Below are positions 1 to 8,267 of a DNA stretch of 64,000 bases, piece by piece. This DNA is from Sphingosinicella xenopeptidilytica. GTDB taxonomy: Bacteria > Pseudomonadota > Alphaproteobacteria > Sphingomonadales > Sphingomonadaceae. The position numbers and the translations under genes were made by a program. Position 1 is the first letter of the stretch; each line of letters opens with the position of its first letter. Where the stretch lies: contig NZ_JBHTIK010000011.1 of the NCBI RefSeq assembly GCF_042676985.1, positions 1 to 64,000 on the forward strand, in the 5' to 3' direction. Below the pieces are notes generated by a model that did not search any database, was not told the origin of the DNA, and saw only the letters and a list, made by a program, of their open reading frames with translations.

Positions 1-54
1 AGCCCACCAGGGCGACCACGACCGCCGGAACTCTCTCTTATCCGGTGGACCCGC

Positions 55-381
55 CTAATGGGGCAGGTCACGCACCACGCCGACGGTCACGTCATCGACG
101 ATGGTATAGAGAATCAGATGTCGTGGCCGGCGCACACCCGCGCTCGCTGATCGCGCGCGTTCACGACTGAGGCGAAGGTGCCACGAGCGTATATCGCCGC
201 CGAGCTCCGGACGCGGGGCACTCCCCGGGCGTTCCGGGGCCTCGCTGATGTCGTGCAGCGCGGCCACGAGCAGCGCTTCGTAGCGCCTTCTTGCCTCCAG
301 CCCGAATTCGCGTTCCGAATGCTCCAGAATATCGACGATGTCGGTCTCGGCCGCGGCAGCGAGACGGATCGTGCGGGTCAA
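55..381 (-). CDS. parE: ParE/RelE-family toxin of a type II toxin-antitoxin pair
   Basis: A 108-residue basic protein with the ParE pattern: an N-terminal stretch resembling ParE helix 1 (DIVDILEHSEREFG), then RYEALL, and a C-terminal beta segment with RHLILYTIVDDV followed by VGVVRDLPH. ParE toxins inhibit DNA gyrase; family members vary, so the target here is inferred. The gene overlaps the end of parD by 4 bp, the usual coupled arrangement with the antitoxin first. It lies at the left edge of the conjugative element, so its likely role is stabilising the element in its host. A RelE-type mRNase activity cannot be excluded. Confidence 0.85.
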   Translation of the reverse strand: MTRTIRLAAAAETDIVDILEHSEREFGLEARRRYEALLVAALHDISEAPERPGSAPRPELGGDIRSWHLRLSRERARSASAGVRRPRHLILYTIVDDVTVGVVRDLPH

Positions 382-668
382 GGGGTCTTGCCGGCGCGCT
401 TTCCGGCCTCGACACCGAGTCTGCCGACCGCAGTGTCAATGGCCCCCGGCTTCACGTCCCGAAACCGGCCCGAGGCGAGATCGGCAAGACCCACGTGTGC
501 CGCCTTGCGCAAGGCGTCGAGCTTGAGCGCATCCTCATTCTCGCGCTGTTCGACCAGCCGCAGCCCTTCGCGCAGAACCTCGCTGGCGTTCTGGTAACGT
601 CCCGAATCCACCAGCATTTCAATCACATCCTGCTGATGGTCGGTCAGGACAACATTTCGTGTCGGCAT
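378..668 (-). CDS. parD: ParD-family antitoxin (ribbon-helix-helix)
   Basis: A 96-residue protein starting MPTRNVVLTDHQQDVIEML, the N-terminal ribbon-helix-helix of ParD antitoxins. It continues GRYQNASEVLREGLRLVEQRE, a segment strongly typical of the family. The C-terminal half is the expected toxin-binding tail. The ATG at 668 has an AGGA ribosome binding site about 8 bases upstream and lies about 25 bp below a near-consensus promoter that overlaps an inverted repeat, as expected for autorepression. The gene overlaps parE by 4 bp. Confidence 0.88.
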   Translation of the reverse strand: MPTRNVVLTDHQQDVIEMLVDSGRYQNASEVLREGLRLVEQRENEDALKLDALRKAAHVGLADLASGRFRDVKPGAIDTAVGRLGVEAGKRAGKTP

Positions 669-699
669 CGTTCAATCCTCGCGCACCTATGTCCAAGCC

Positions 700-729
700 A
701 TTATAGGATAATTGGCAGTATATGCCAAT
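700..729 (-). promoter_or_regulatory. parDE promoter with overlapping operator palindrome
   Basis: Read on the minus strand there is TTGGCA (728-723), exactly 17 bp, then TATAAT (705-700), a near-consensus sigma70-type promoter about 32 bp above the parD start. The -35 box lies inside a perfect inverted repeat, ATTGGCA (711-717), GTATA, TGCCAAT (723-729). The overlap suggests repression by the ParD or ParD-ParE complex, the known mode of control for such modules. Confidence 0.75.
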
Positions 730-920
730 GACATCGTTCCAGCCTAAAGGCTGATGATTGGTCCGCTGCAACGGGAGCGCCAAAGCAATCCATACAGCCG
801 TTCGCCCCACACTTGGCGGTGAAAATGCCGTTCCAGACGGCGGAGAGGCTGTAACGCTCCCGAGCGAGCCCGTGCGAGTCTTCTCCGGTCGGACCATTGC
901 ATTCGCGTCGGAGCCTTCCC

Positions 921-2948
921 GTGACCCCCACCAAGCTTCTGATCGGCCAGATTTTCGTCGTCTTCGCGATCGTCATCGCCGGCGTTTGGGCGGCGACGCA
1001 GTGGTGCGCGGCAGCGCTCGGGTACCAGTCGCAACTCGGCGACGCCTGGTTCGTGCTTGCAGGAACGCCGATCTACAAACCCTGGGCCATTTTCCCATGG
1101 TGGTTCCACTTCGACGCCTACGCGCCCCATATCTTTGACAAGGCCGGCGCGATCGCGGCAGCGAGCGGCTTCCTCGGCTGCGGCGCGGCGATCGCGGGCT
1201 CCCTCTGGCGCGCGCGCCAGGGCGCCCAGGTCACCACCTACGGGTCGGCACGCTGGGCAACGCGCCGGGAGATCGAACGCGCTGGCCTGTTCAGGGACGC
1301 AGGCGTGTTTCTAGGGCGCCTGCGCGGACGCTATCTCCGCCACGACGGCCCCGAGCACGTCATGGCGTTCGCGCCGACACGAAGCGGCAAAGGCATCGGT
1401 CTTGTCATCCCGACGCTGCTCAGCTGGCCGGGGAGCGCGGTCATTCATGATATCAAGGGTGAGAATTGGCAGCTGACCGCGGGATGGCGCGCCCGCTTCA
1501 GCCACGCGCTTCTCTTCAATCCGACGGACGCTGCGTCAGCAAGGTACAATCCGCTCCTTGAGGTGCGGCGGGGCGAACACGAAGTCCGCGACGTCCAGAA
1601 CATCGCCGATATCCTCGTCGATCCGGAAGGCGCACTCGAACGCCGCAATCATTGGGAAAAAACCAGCCACAGCCTTCTCGTCGGCGCGATTCTCCACATC
1701 CTCTATGCCGAGGAGGAAAAGACGCTCGCGCGCGTCGCGACGTTCCTGTCCGATCCGCAGCGCACGTTCGTCGCGACGCTGAAGCGCATGATGTCCACCA
1801 ATCACCTCGGCACAAAAGAGGCACCGCAGGTCCATCCCGTTGTCGCTTCCGCCGCGCGCGAGGTTCTGAACAAATCGGACAACGAACGCTCGGGCGTGCT
1901 CTCGACCGCCATGTCGTTCCTCGGGCTCTACCGCGACCCGACGGTTGCCGCCGTCACGTCCTGTTGTGACTGGCGCATCGCCGATCTTGTCGAGGCCGAG
2001 AATCCCGTGTCGCTCTACATCGTCATCCCGCCGTCCGATATTTCGCGGACAAAGCCGCTTGTCCGCCTCATCCTCAACCAAATCGGACGGCGCCTTACCG
2101 AACGGCTCGATGTCGAACGCGCTGAGGCGAACGGCAGGCACAAGCTTCTCATGATGCTCGACGAATTCCCGGCACTCGGACGGCTCGATTTCTTCGAGAC
2201 GAGCCTTGCCTTCATGGCCGGCTACGGCGTTCGCGCCTTCCTCATCGCGCAGAGCCTCAACCAGATCGAGAAGGCGTACGGCGAGAACAATTCCATTCTC
2301 GACAATTGCCACGTCCGCGTGAGTTTCGCGGCCAATGACGAGCGCACGGCGCGGCGCGTTTCGGACGCGCTTGGGCAGGCGACCGAACAGCGCGCCATGC
2401 GCAACTATGCCGGGCACCGGCTCGCGCCCTGGCTCGCACATGTCATGGTCAGCCGCCAGGAGACCGCGCGGCCGCTGCTGACACAGGGCGAGGTGTTGCA
2501 GCTGCCGCCGAGCGATGAACTCATCATGCTCGCGGGGCTCGCGCCGATCCGGGCGAAGAAGCTGCGCTACTTTGAAGATCGCAATTTCAAGCGGCGATTG
2601 CTTCCGCCGCCCGTCATTGCAGAGGGCGCCGCGCGCGACCACCCGAAAGCACGCGCCGACGACTGGACCGGTCTTGTCCGCACACCTGACGCGCGGCTCG
2701 TGGTCGCCGGCGAGGACGCAAAACCGGACGATCATGACGGGCTTCAGCAGCAGCGGCATCCGGGGATTGAGGAGACGACCAAATCGCCAGATCCTGCGAA
2801 GCCGGTCGATGCGCTCGGCTTTGAGAAGGATGATACCGACCCGGCAATCGACAAGCGCGCAATGGACCAGGCGCGTGCGCGCGACGCGGTTATCCGCGCG
2901 CATGCGATCAACCAGTCCCGCGATTCCAAGCCGCTGCCGAAATTCTGA
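921..2948 (+). CDS. traG: Type IV coupling protein TraG/VirD4
   Basis: The conjugal-transfer coupling ATPase, which links the relaxosome to the mating-pair channel at the inner membrane. The N-terminus has two hydrophobic segments (about residues 5-30 and 70-90). A VirD4-type P-loop APTRSGKG lies at about 151-158 and a Walker B LLMMLDEFPALG at about 408-418. The GTG at 921 gives 675 residues; a TTG at 897 would add eight residues but leaves a poorer N-terminus. The C-terminal 100 residues are hydrophilic and variable. The stop overlaps the next start (TGATG). The order traG, CopG-like, trbBCDEJLFGI is that of Tn4371-like elements. No relaxase is visible, so it must lie left of the window. Confidence 0.93.
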   Translation: MTPTKLLIGQIFVVFAIVIAGVWAATQWCAAALGYQSQLGDAWFVLAGTPIYKPWAIFPWWFHFDAYAPHIFDKAGAIAAASGFLGCGAAIAGSLWRARQGAQVTTYGSARWATRREIERAGLFRDAGVFLGRLRGRYLRHDGPEHVMAFAPTRSGKGIGLVIPTLLSWPGSAVIHDIKGENWQLTAGWRARFSHALLFNPTDAASARYNPLLEVRRGEHEVRDVQNIADILVDPEGALERRNHWEKTSHSLLVGAILHILYAEEEKTLARVATFLSDPQRTFVATLKRMMSTNHLGTKEAPQVHPVVASAAREVLNKSDNERSGVLSTAMSFLGLYRDPTVAAVTSCCDWRIADLVEAENPVSLYIVIPPSDISRTKPLVRLILNQIGRRLTERLDVERAEANGRHKLLMMLDEFPALGRLDFFETSLAFMAGYGVRAFLIAQSLNQIEKAYGENNSILDNCHVRVSFAANDERTARRVSDALGQATEQRAMRNYAGHRLAPWLAHVMVSRQETARPLLTQGEVLQLPPSDELIMLAGLAPIRAKKLRYFEDRNFKRRLLPPPVIAEGAARDHPKARADDWTGLVRTPDARLVVAGEDAKPDDHDGLQQQRHPGIEETTKSPDPAKPVDALGFEKDDTDPAIDKRAMDQARARDAVIRAHAINQSRDSKPLPKF

Positions 2949-3373
2949 TGGGCAGGACCAGGAAACCGCCGCGCGTGCGCTACCAGCTTTTCCTGCCACA
3001 GGAATTGAGCCACCGCTTCGAGGCGCTTGCCGCCCCGCCTGGCGCGTCCAAGTCGGCGATCCTCACCGACGCGCTCACCGCCTGGCTGAGCCGCGAGGCC
3101 GTCAGCGAACTCGAGCACCGGTTCAGCGGACGGCTCGACCGTATGTCGATGGCACTCGGGCGGATCGAACGCGATGGCCAGGTCCTGCTCGAAAGCCTTG
3201 CGCTGTTCGTGCGCTACGAACTGATGGTGCAGGCGCCGCTCCCTGATGCCGATGAGGCGTCGCGTGCGGTCGGCCGCGATCGTTTCAATGCTTTCGTCGC
3301 CCGCGTCGGCGAGGCGATGGCGAGTGGGCGGCGTACGCTCGGGACGCCTGCGATCGGAGGCGGCAAGTCATGA
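2948..3373 (+). CDS. CopG-like ribbon-helix-helix protein of the trb operon
   Basis: A 141-residue protein whose first half (RVRYQLFLPQELSHRFEALA, then SKSAILTDALTAWLSR) has the strand-helix-helix pattern of CopG/Arc regulators. The second half is helical and of unknown role. Proteins of this kind occupy the same slot between traG and trbB in Tn4371-family elements and are usually annotated as CopG-family regulators. The ATG overlaps the traG stop by one base, and the gene's own stop overlaps the trbB start. A role in relaxosome assembly or operon control is inferred only from position. Confidence 0.75.
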   Translation: MGRTRKPPRVRYQLFLPQELSHRFEALAAPPGASKSAILTDALTAWLSREAVSELEHRFSGRLDRMSMALGRIERDGQVLLESLALFVRYELMVQAPLPDADEASRAVGRDRFNAFVARVGEAMASGRRTLGTPAIGGGKS

Positions 3374-4389
3374 GCGAAGCCATCGCCGAAGGGCGCAAGC
3401 ACGCGATGCTGCGGAGCGCGATGGGACCGACGATCGCGGCAGCGCTCGCTGATCCGCTGACGCAGGAGGTCATGGTGAACCCGGACGGCACGCTTCGGAT
3501 CGACCGGCTCGGCGAGGGGCGGATTGACACAGGCGTGCGGCTCGACCCTGCGCAAGTCGAGCGCATCATCCGCCTTGTCGCATCGCACGCGCGCGCCGAG
3601 GTTCACGCGATGTCCCCGATTGTCTCGGCGGAACTCCCGCCCCGCGGCGAAGGGGCGGGCGAACGCTTCGAGGGCGTACTCCCGCCGGTCAGCGTCGCGC
3701 CCTGCTTCTCGGTCCGCAAGCCCGCCGCGAAAATCTACACACTCACCGACTATGTGAAGGACGGCATCATGCCTGCCGAGATGGCGCGGCTGCTGAGCCT
3801 CGCCGTCGTCGAACGCAAGACCATCCTCGTCGCGGGCGGCACCTCGTCGGGAAAGACGACGCTCGCCAATGCGCTTCTCGCCGAAATGGCTCACCTCAAC
3901 GAGCGCGTCATCCTCATCGAGGACACGCGCGAATTGCAATGCGCCGCGCCCGACGTGGTCGCGCTCCGGACCAAAGCCGGCACGGTGACGATGGCCGATC
4001 TCGTGCGCTCAACACTCCGCCTCCGCCCTGATCGCATCATCGTCGGCGAGGTGCGGGGCAGCGAAGCCCTCGATATGCTCAAGGCCTGGAACACCGGACA
4101 TCCGGGTGGCATCGCGACGGTCCATGCAAACAGCGCGCCCGCCGCGCTTGACCGGATCGAGCAGCTCATAGCCGAGGCGGTCGTCACCGTGCCGCGGCGC
4201 CTCATCGCCGACGCGATCGACGTGATCGTGTTTATTTCCGGGCGCGGTCGCGCCCGCCGCGTCTCGCGCGCGGCACGCGTCGACGGCATCGGACCGGACG
4301 GCGGCTACCGTCTCGTCGACCTCTTCGACTTTATGCCAGATATTCAAGGAGACCGACATGCGCACGCTTCGCACGCGAGACTACTCTAA
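3370..4389 (+). CDS. trbB: Conjugal transfer ATPase TrbB (VirB11 family)
   Basis: A 339-residue hexameric-type secretion ATPase acting at the cytoplasmic base of the mating channel. Visible motifs are a Walker A GGTSSGKTT (about 155-163), an Asp box LIEDTREL, a Walker B region RIIVGEVRG and a His box GGIATVHANS. The length matches TrbB. The start overlaps the previous gene by 4 bp. The reading frame runs 32 bp into trbC, so its last dozen residues (ending HASHARLL) are encoded by sequence shared with trbC. Confidence 0.93.
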   Translation: MSEAIAEGRKHAMLRSAMGPTIAAALADPLTQEVMVNPDGTLRIDRLGEGRIDTGVRLDPAQVERIIRLVASHARAEVHAMSPIVSAELPPRGEGAGERFEGVLPPVSVAPCFSVRKPAAKIYTLTDYVKDGIMPAEMARLLSLAVVERKTILVAGGTSSGKTTLANALLAEMAHLNERVILIEDTRELQCAAPDVVALRTKAGTVTMADLVRSTLRLRPDRIIVGEVRGSEALDMLKAWNTGHPGGIATVHANSAPAALDRIEQLIAEAVVTVPRRLIADAIDVIVFISGRGRARRVSRAARVDGIGPDGGYRLVDLFDFMPDIQGDRHAHASHARLL

Positions 4390-4693
4390 GCTTCTGTTCG
4401 TCCTCGGCATCGCGGCACTCGGTCTTTTCATCGCGACTGGTGCCGAGGCCGCGGGCTCGGGTATGCCGTGGGAAGAACCTTTGCAGCAGGTGCTGGAATC
4501 GGTTCAGGGCCCCGTCGCGAAGATCGTCGCGGTGATCATCATCATCGTGACCGGCCTGACACTTGCGTTCGGCGAGACGGCAGGCGGCTTCCGGCGCCTG
4601 ATCCAGATCGTGTTCGGACTGTCGATCGCCTTTGCGGCGTCGTCCTTCTTTCTCAGTTTCTTCAGCTTTGGCGGCGGGGCGCTCATCTCATGA
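4358..4693 (+). CDS. trbC: Conjugal pilin precursor TrbC (VirB2 family)
   Basis: A 111-residue small membrane protein. An N-terminal hydrophobic signal segment (about 10-30) ends in EAAGSG, followed by two transmembrane stretches (KIVAVIIIIVTGLTLAF and LIQIVFGLSIAFAASSFF) with a short polar loop between. This is the VirB2/TrbC layout, in which the precursor is processed, and in RP4 cyclised, into the pilus subunit. An AAGGAGA ribosome binding site lies about 6 bases above the ATG and inside trbB. The stop overlaps the trbD start. Confidence 0.88.
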   Translation: MRTLRTRDYSKLLFVLGIAALGLFIATGAEAAGSGMPWEEPLQQVLESVQGPVAKIVAVIIIIVTGLTLAFGETAGGFRRLIQIVFGLSIAFAASSFFLSFFSFGGGALIS

Positions 4694-4962
4694 CCGCGAC
4701 CGGCGACCATATCGAAGGCTTCGAAGCGCCAATGCACCGCGCGCTTGCCGAGCCGATTCTCCTCGGCGGTGCGCCGCGTGCCGTTGCAATCGTGAACGGT
4801 ACGGTCGCTGCCGCGCTCGGCCTCGGCCTTCAGCAGTGGATCGCGGGCCTCGTGCTTTGGGTTCTGGGGCACACGCTTGCGGTATTCGCAGCGAAGCGTG
4901 ATCCCGATTTCATGCCTGTGCTGGCGCGACATCTCCGCCAGAAAGCTTATCTCTCATGCTGA
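4690..4962 (+). CDS. trbD: Conjugal transfer inner-membrane protein TrbD (VirB3 family)
   Basis: A 90-residue protein starting MTATGDHIEGFEAPMHRALAE. It carries the VirB3/TrbD core LLGGAPRAVAIVNGTVAAALGLGL, a second hydrophobic segment and a C-terminal KRDPDFMPVLARH tail typical of TrbD. The ATG overlaps the trbC stop (ATGA) and the gene overlaps trbE by 7 bp. TrbD works with the TrbE ATPase in pilus assembly. A longer in-frame reading from 4468 was rejected because it would overlap trbC almost entirely. Confidence 0.88.
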   Translation: MTATGDHIEGFEAPMHRALAEPILLGGAPRAVAIVNGTVAAALGLGLQQWIAGLVLWVLGHTLAVFAAKRDPDFMPVLARHLRQKAYLSC

Positions 4963-7397
4963 TGCTCCACGAGTATCGCCGGCGCGCGGACCGGCTTGCC
5001 GATCACCTGCCGTGGGCGGCGCTCGTCGCGCCCGGCGTCGTGCTGAACAAGGACGGCAGCTTTCAGCGCACGCTGCGCTTCCGCGGCCCTGACCTTGAAA
5101 GCGCGACAGAAGCCGAACTCCTTGCCATCTGCGCGCGCGCAAACAATGTGCTGAAGCGTTTCGGCTCGGGCTGGTCGCTCCATATCGAGGCTGAACGCCG
5201 CGAAGCAATGGGCTATCCGGCGAGCGATTTTCCGGATGCAGCGTCCTGGCTCGTCGATGAGGAACGGCGCGCCGCGTTCGAGAGTGCGGACGCGCATTTT
5301 GAGAGCCGTTATTACCTGACGCTCACCTTCCTGCCGCCGCCCGATCAGGCGGACACCGCGGGCCGCGCGCTGATCGAGCGCGGCGACCCGCAACAAGGCC
5401 GCGACTGGCGGCGGGCACTGGCGAACTTCATCGTCGAGACGACCCGCGCGCTCGACCTGTTCTCCGGGTTCATGCCTGAGGTGCGCGCCCTCGGCGACAG
5501 CGAAACCCTGACCTTCCTGCACGGCACGATTTCCGCGCGCCATCACATCGTCGCCGTCCCCGAGACGCCGATGTATCTCGATGGGTTCCTCGCCGACACG
5601 CCGCTCACCGGCGGGCTCGAGCCGATGCTCGGAACGGAGCATCTGCGAACGCTCACCATACTCGGTTTTCCGAACCTCAGCCGTCCAGGGATCCTTGACG
5701 CGCTCAATCACGAGGCGTTCGGCTATCGGTGGGTGACGCGCTTCATCGCGCTCGACAAAACGCAAGCGACAAAGGTGCTGACACGGCTGCGCCGCCAGTG
5801 GTTCAACAAGAGGAAGTCGGTCACGGCGCTGCTGCGCGAGGTGCTCTACAATCAGCCCGCGCAGCTTCTTGACAGCGACGCCGACAACATGGTGACGGAT
5901 GCAGACGCAGCGCTTCAGGCACTTGGTGCGGATCATGTCAGCTTCGGCTATCTGACGACGACGATCACCGTCGCCGATGACGACCGCGCCCGCGTCGAGG
6001 AAAAGGTCCGCGCGGTCGAGCGCATCGTGGGCGGCCTTGGGTTCACGACGATCCGGGAAAGCGTGAACGTGGTCGAGGCGTGGCTCGGATCACTGCCGGG
6101 ACAGGTTTACGCCAATGTCCGCCAGCCCATCGTCCATACGCTCAACCTTGCGCATATGATGCCGCTGTCATCGGTCTGGGCTGGACCGTCGCGCGATGCC
6201 CACCTCGATGGCCCGCCGCTGCTCTATGCCGAGACCAATGGCTCGACGCCCTTCCGTCTGTCCACCCATGTCGGTGATGTGGGCCATATGCTCATCATCG
6301 GGCCGACCGGTGCCGGCAAGTCCGTGTTGCTCGCACTGCTGGCATTACAGTTCCGGCGTTATCGGCAAGCTCAAGTCTACATCTTCGACAAAGGCCATTC
6401 TGCCCGTGCCGCGGTGCTGGCTTGCGGCGGCGCGCATCATGCGCTCGGCCTTGACGGCGAAGATGGCGAGGGCGGCCGTGCTATCGCCTTCCAGCCGCTG
6501 CGCCATATTACCCAGGCCGGCGAACGTGCATGGGCGGCCGAGTGGATCGGTGCGCTGCTCGCGCACGAAAAGGTTCTCGTTACCCCCGAGGTGAAAGACG
6601 CGGTCTGGTCGGCGCTCACCAATCTCGCCACGGCTCGGCAAGAGGAACGCACGCTCACCGGCCTGACACTGCTGCTCCAGTCGGCACCGCTGAGATCTGC
6701 GCTCGCGCCCTATACATTGGAGGGGGCGTTCGGCTGTCTGCTCGACGCCGCCGAAGATGATTTGCGCGTCGCCGACGTGCAGTGCTTCGAGACTGAAGCC
6801 TTGATGGGGCGGTCGGGCGTGGTGGCGCCGGTGCTGTCCTATCTGTTTCACCGCCTCGAAGCCCGGTTCACGGGTCGGCCGACGCTGCTCATTCTCGACG
6901 AAGCCTGGGTATTTCTCGACCATCCCCTGTTTGCTGCGCGCATACGCGAGTGGCTTAAGGTGCTCAGGAAGAAGAACGTCAGCGTCGTCTTCGCGACGCA
7001 GAGCCTTGCCGACATCACAGACTCGGCAATCGCACCGGCGATCATCGAGAGTTGCCCGCAGCGCATTTTCCTACCCAATGACCGCGCGATCGAGCCGCAG
7101 GGCCAAGCCGCCTATGTTCGCTTTGGGCTCAACCAGCGCCAGATCGAACTCGTCAGTCGTGCCGTGCCCAAGCGGCAATATTATCTGCAATCGGCGCGGG
7201 GCAACCGGCTATTCGAATTGGGGCTGGGTCCGATCGCGCTCGCGCTCTGCGGTGCGTCCGACCCTGAAAGTCAGAAGCGCATCGACGCCGTGCTTGCCGA
7301 GCACGGCTCCGGTGACTTCGCCGCGCACTTTCTGCGTGCGTCCGGCCTCAACTGGGCCGGCGATCTACTTGCTGAATTCAATGAAACGAGAAGGTGA
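4956..7397 (+). CDS. trbE: Conjugal transfer ATPase TrbE (VirB4 family)
   Basis: An 813-residue VirB4-type ATPase that energises pilus biogenesis and substrate transfer. The N-terminal half is the CagE/TrbE/VirB domain. The C-terminal half has Walker A GPTGAGKSV (about 449-457), Walker B LLILDEAWVF (about 643-652) and the FATQSLADI sensor region. The length is normal for TrbE. The start overlaps trbD by 7 bp; a second ATG at 4962 is an equal candidate. The sequence shows no frameshift or missing motif, so the ATPase appears intact. Confidence 0.94.
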   Translation: MLMLHEYRRRADRLADHLPWAALVAPGVVLNKDGSFQRTLRFRGPDLESATEAELLAICARANNVLKRFGSGWSLHIEAERREAMGYPASDFPDAASWLVDEERRAAFESADAHFESRYYLTLTFLPPPDQADTAGRALIERGDPQQGRDWRRALANFIVETTRALDLFSGFMPEVRALGDSETLTFLHGTISARHHIVAVPETPMYLDGFLADTPLTGGLEPMLGTEHLRTLTILGFPNLSRPGILDALNHEAFGYRWVTRFIALDKTQATKVLTRLRRQWFNKRKSVTALLREVLYNQPAQLLDSDADNMVTDADAALQALGADHVSFGYLTTTITVADDDRARVEEKVRAVERIVGGLGFTTIRESVNVVEAWLGSLPGQVYANVRQPIVHTLNLAHMMPLSSVWAGPSRDAHLDGPPLLYAETNGSTPFRLSTHVGDVGHMLIIGPTGAGKSVLLALLALQFRRYRQAQVYIFDKGHSARAAVLACGGAHHALGLDGEDGEGGRAIAFQPLRHITQAGERAWAAEWIGALLAHEKVLVTPEVKDAVWSALTNLATARQEERTLTGLTLLLQSAPLRSALAPYTLEGAFGCLLDAAEDDLRVADVQCFETEALMGRSGVVAPVLSYLFHRLEARFTGRPTLLILDEAWVFLDHPLFAARIREWLKVLRKKNVSVVFATQSLADITDSAIAPAIIESCPQRIFLPNDRAIEPQGQAAYVRFGLNQRQIELVSRAVPKRQYYLQSARGNRLFELGLGPIALALCGASDPESQKRIDAVLAEHGSGDFAAHFLRASGLNWAGDLLAEFNETRR

Positions 7398-7408
7398 AGG
7401 AATTAATC

Positions 7409-8143
7409 ATGAAAACAACGTTTGTTCACGCTGTTCTGCCGATCTCACTCACGGCGGTCACGATCATAGGGACTGCGGTTCCGTTCGGGCCCGCGTATGC
7501 GATCCCGGTCTTCGACAGCACCAACTATGCCCAGAACCTGCTGATCGCAGCACGTACGCTCAGCCAGATCAACAACCAGATATTGTCCCTGCAGAACGAA
7601 GCAAAGATGCTGTTGAACCAGGGCAAGAATCTCGCCCGGATCGATTTCCCGCAGCTCGACGCGCTCCGCGAAAGACTTGCCGACATCGACCGGCTGATGA
7701 GCGAGGCGCGGGGCATCGACTTTCGGATCGACGCGTTGGATGAGCGCTACCGCGGACTGTTTCCGGAAGAGTTCGAAGGCGTGTTCCGCCGTGATCAGCG
7801 CGCTGCCCGCGCACGCGATCAGCTGGACAGCGCCATGGCGGCGTTCCGGCACACGATGGACCTCCAGAACCGCATCGCCGACAATGTGACACGCGACAGC
7901 GAAGCGCTCGGCGAAATCGCCGCGCAGAGCCAGGGCGCGGAAGGCGCACTGCAGGTCGCTCAGGCAACCAACCAGCTCCTCACGCTCGCCGCCAAACAGC
8001 AGCTGCAAATCCAGCAGATGATGGCCGCCGAGTATCGGGGCCAGGCGATCGAGAAGGCGCGCGCCGGGCAGATCGCGCGCGAGGCGCGGGAATCAACGCG
8101 CCGGTTCCTCGGTGACGGCAAGGCGTACACGCCGCGCGATTGA
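7409..8143 (+). CDS. trbJ: Conjugal transfer protein TrbJ (VirB5-like, periplasmic)
   Basis: The ATG at 7409 was chosen because AAGGAA sits 6 bases upstream; a GTG at 7394 overlapping the trbE stop is possible. The 244-residue product has a signal peptide (MKTTFVHAVLPISLTAVTII to about residue 32, cut after PAYA). A long helical body rich in Gln, Ala and Arg follows (AQNLLIAARTLSQINNQILS, later QATNQLLTLAAKQQLQIQQM). That is the TrbJ/VirB5 pattern of a minor pilus-tip component. A 124-bp gap with a strong hairpin follows, the only real gap in the operon. Confidence 0.88.
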   Translation: MKTTFVHAVLPISLTAVTIIGTAVPFGPAYAIPVFDSTNYAQNLLIAARTLSQINNQILSLQNEAKMLLNQGKNLARIDFPQLDALRERLADIDRLMSEARGIDFRIDALDERYRGLFPEEFEGVFRRDQRAARARDQLDSAMAAFRHTMDLQNRIADNVTRDSEALGEIAAQSQGAEGALQVAQATNQLLTLAAKQQLQIQQMMAAEYRGQAIEKARAGQIAREARESTRRFLGDGKAYTPRD

Positions 8144-8196
8144 GTTGGGATCAGGGCAGGGCTGCTCCCCCAGCTCCCCCGGCCCGCCTTGGTCCC

Positions 8197-8247
8197 GTCG
8201 CGGGGCTCGGCAGATGTGCCGGCTGTCACCGCTGCCGGCCCCGCGAC
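8197..8247 (+). promoter_or_regulatory. Strong RNA hairpin in the trbJ-trbL gap
   Basis: GTCGCGGGGC (8197-8206) and CGGCAG (8208-8213) pair exactly with CTGCCG (8232-8237) and GCCCCGCGAC (8238-8247). This gives a 16-bp GC-rich stem with one bulged T and an 18-base loop. It ends 8 bases above the GGAG ribosome binding site of trbL. No T-run follows, so it is not a standard intrinsic terminator. It could set relative trbL expression through mRNA stability or translation. Confidence 0.7.
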
Positions 8248-8267
8248 ACCATCTGGAGACCTGCAAC

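Noticed and set aside
1..100. A left attachment repeat of tRNA-Thr at the window edge
   Set aside because: No sequence resembling 14372-14420 was found there; the left end of the element is outside the window.
1536..2999. A 487-residue minus-strand frame opposite traG
   Set aside because: Antisense to a motif-complete TraG with no features of its own.
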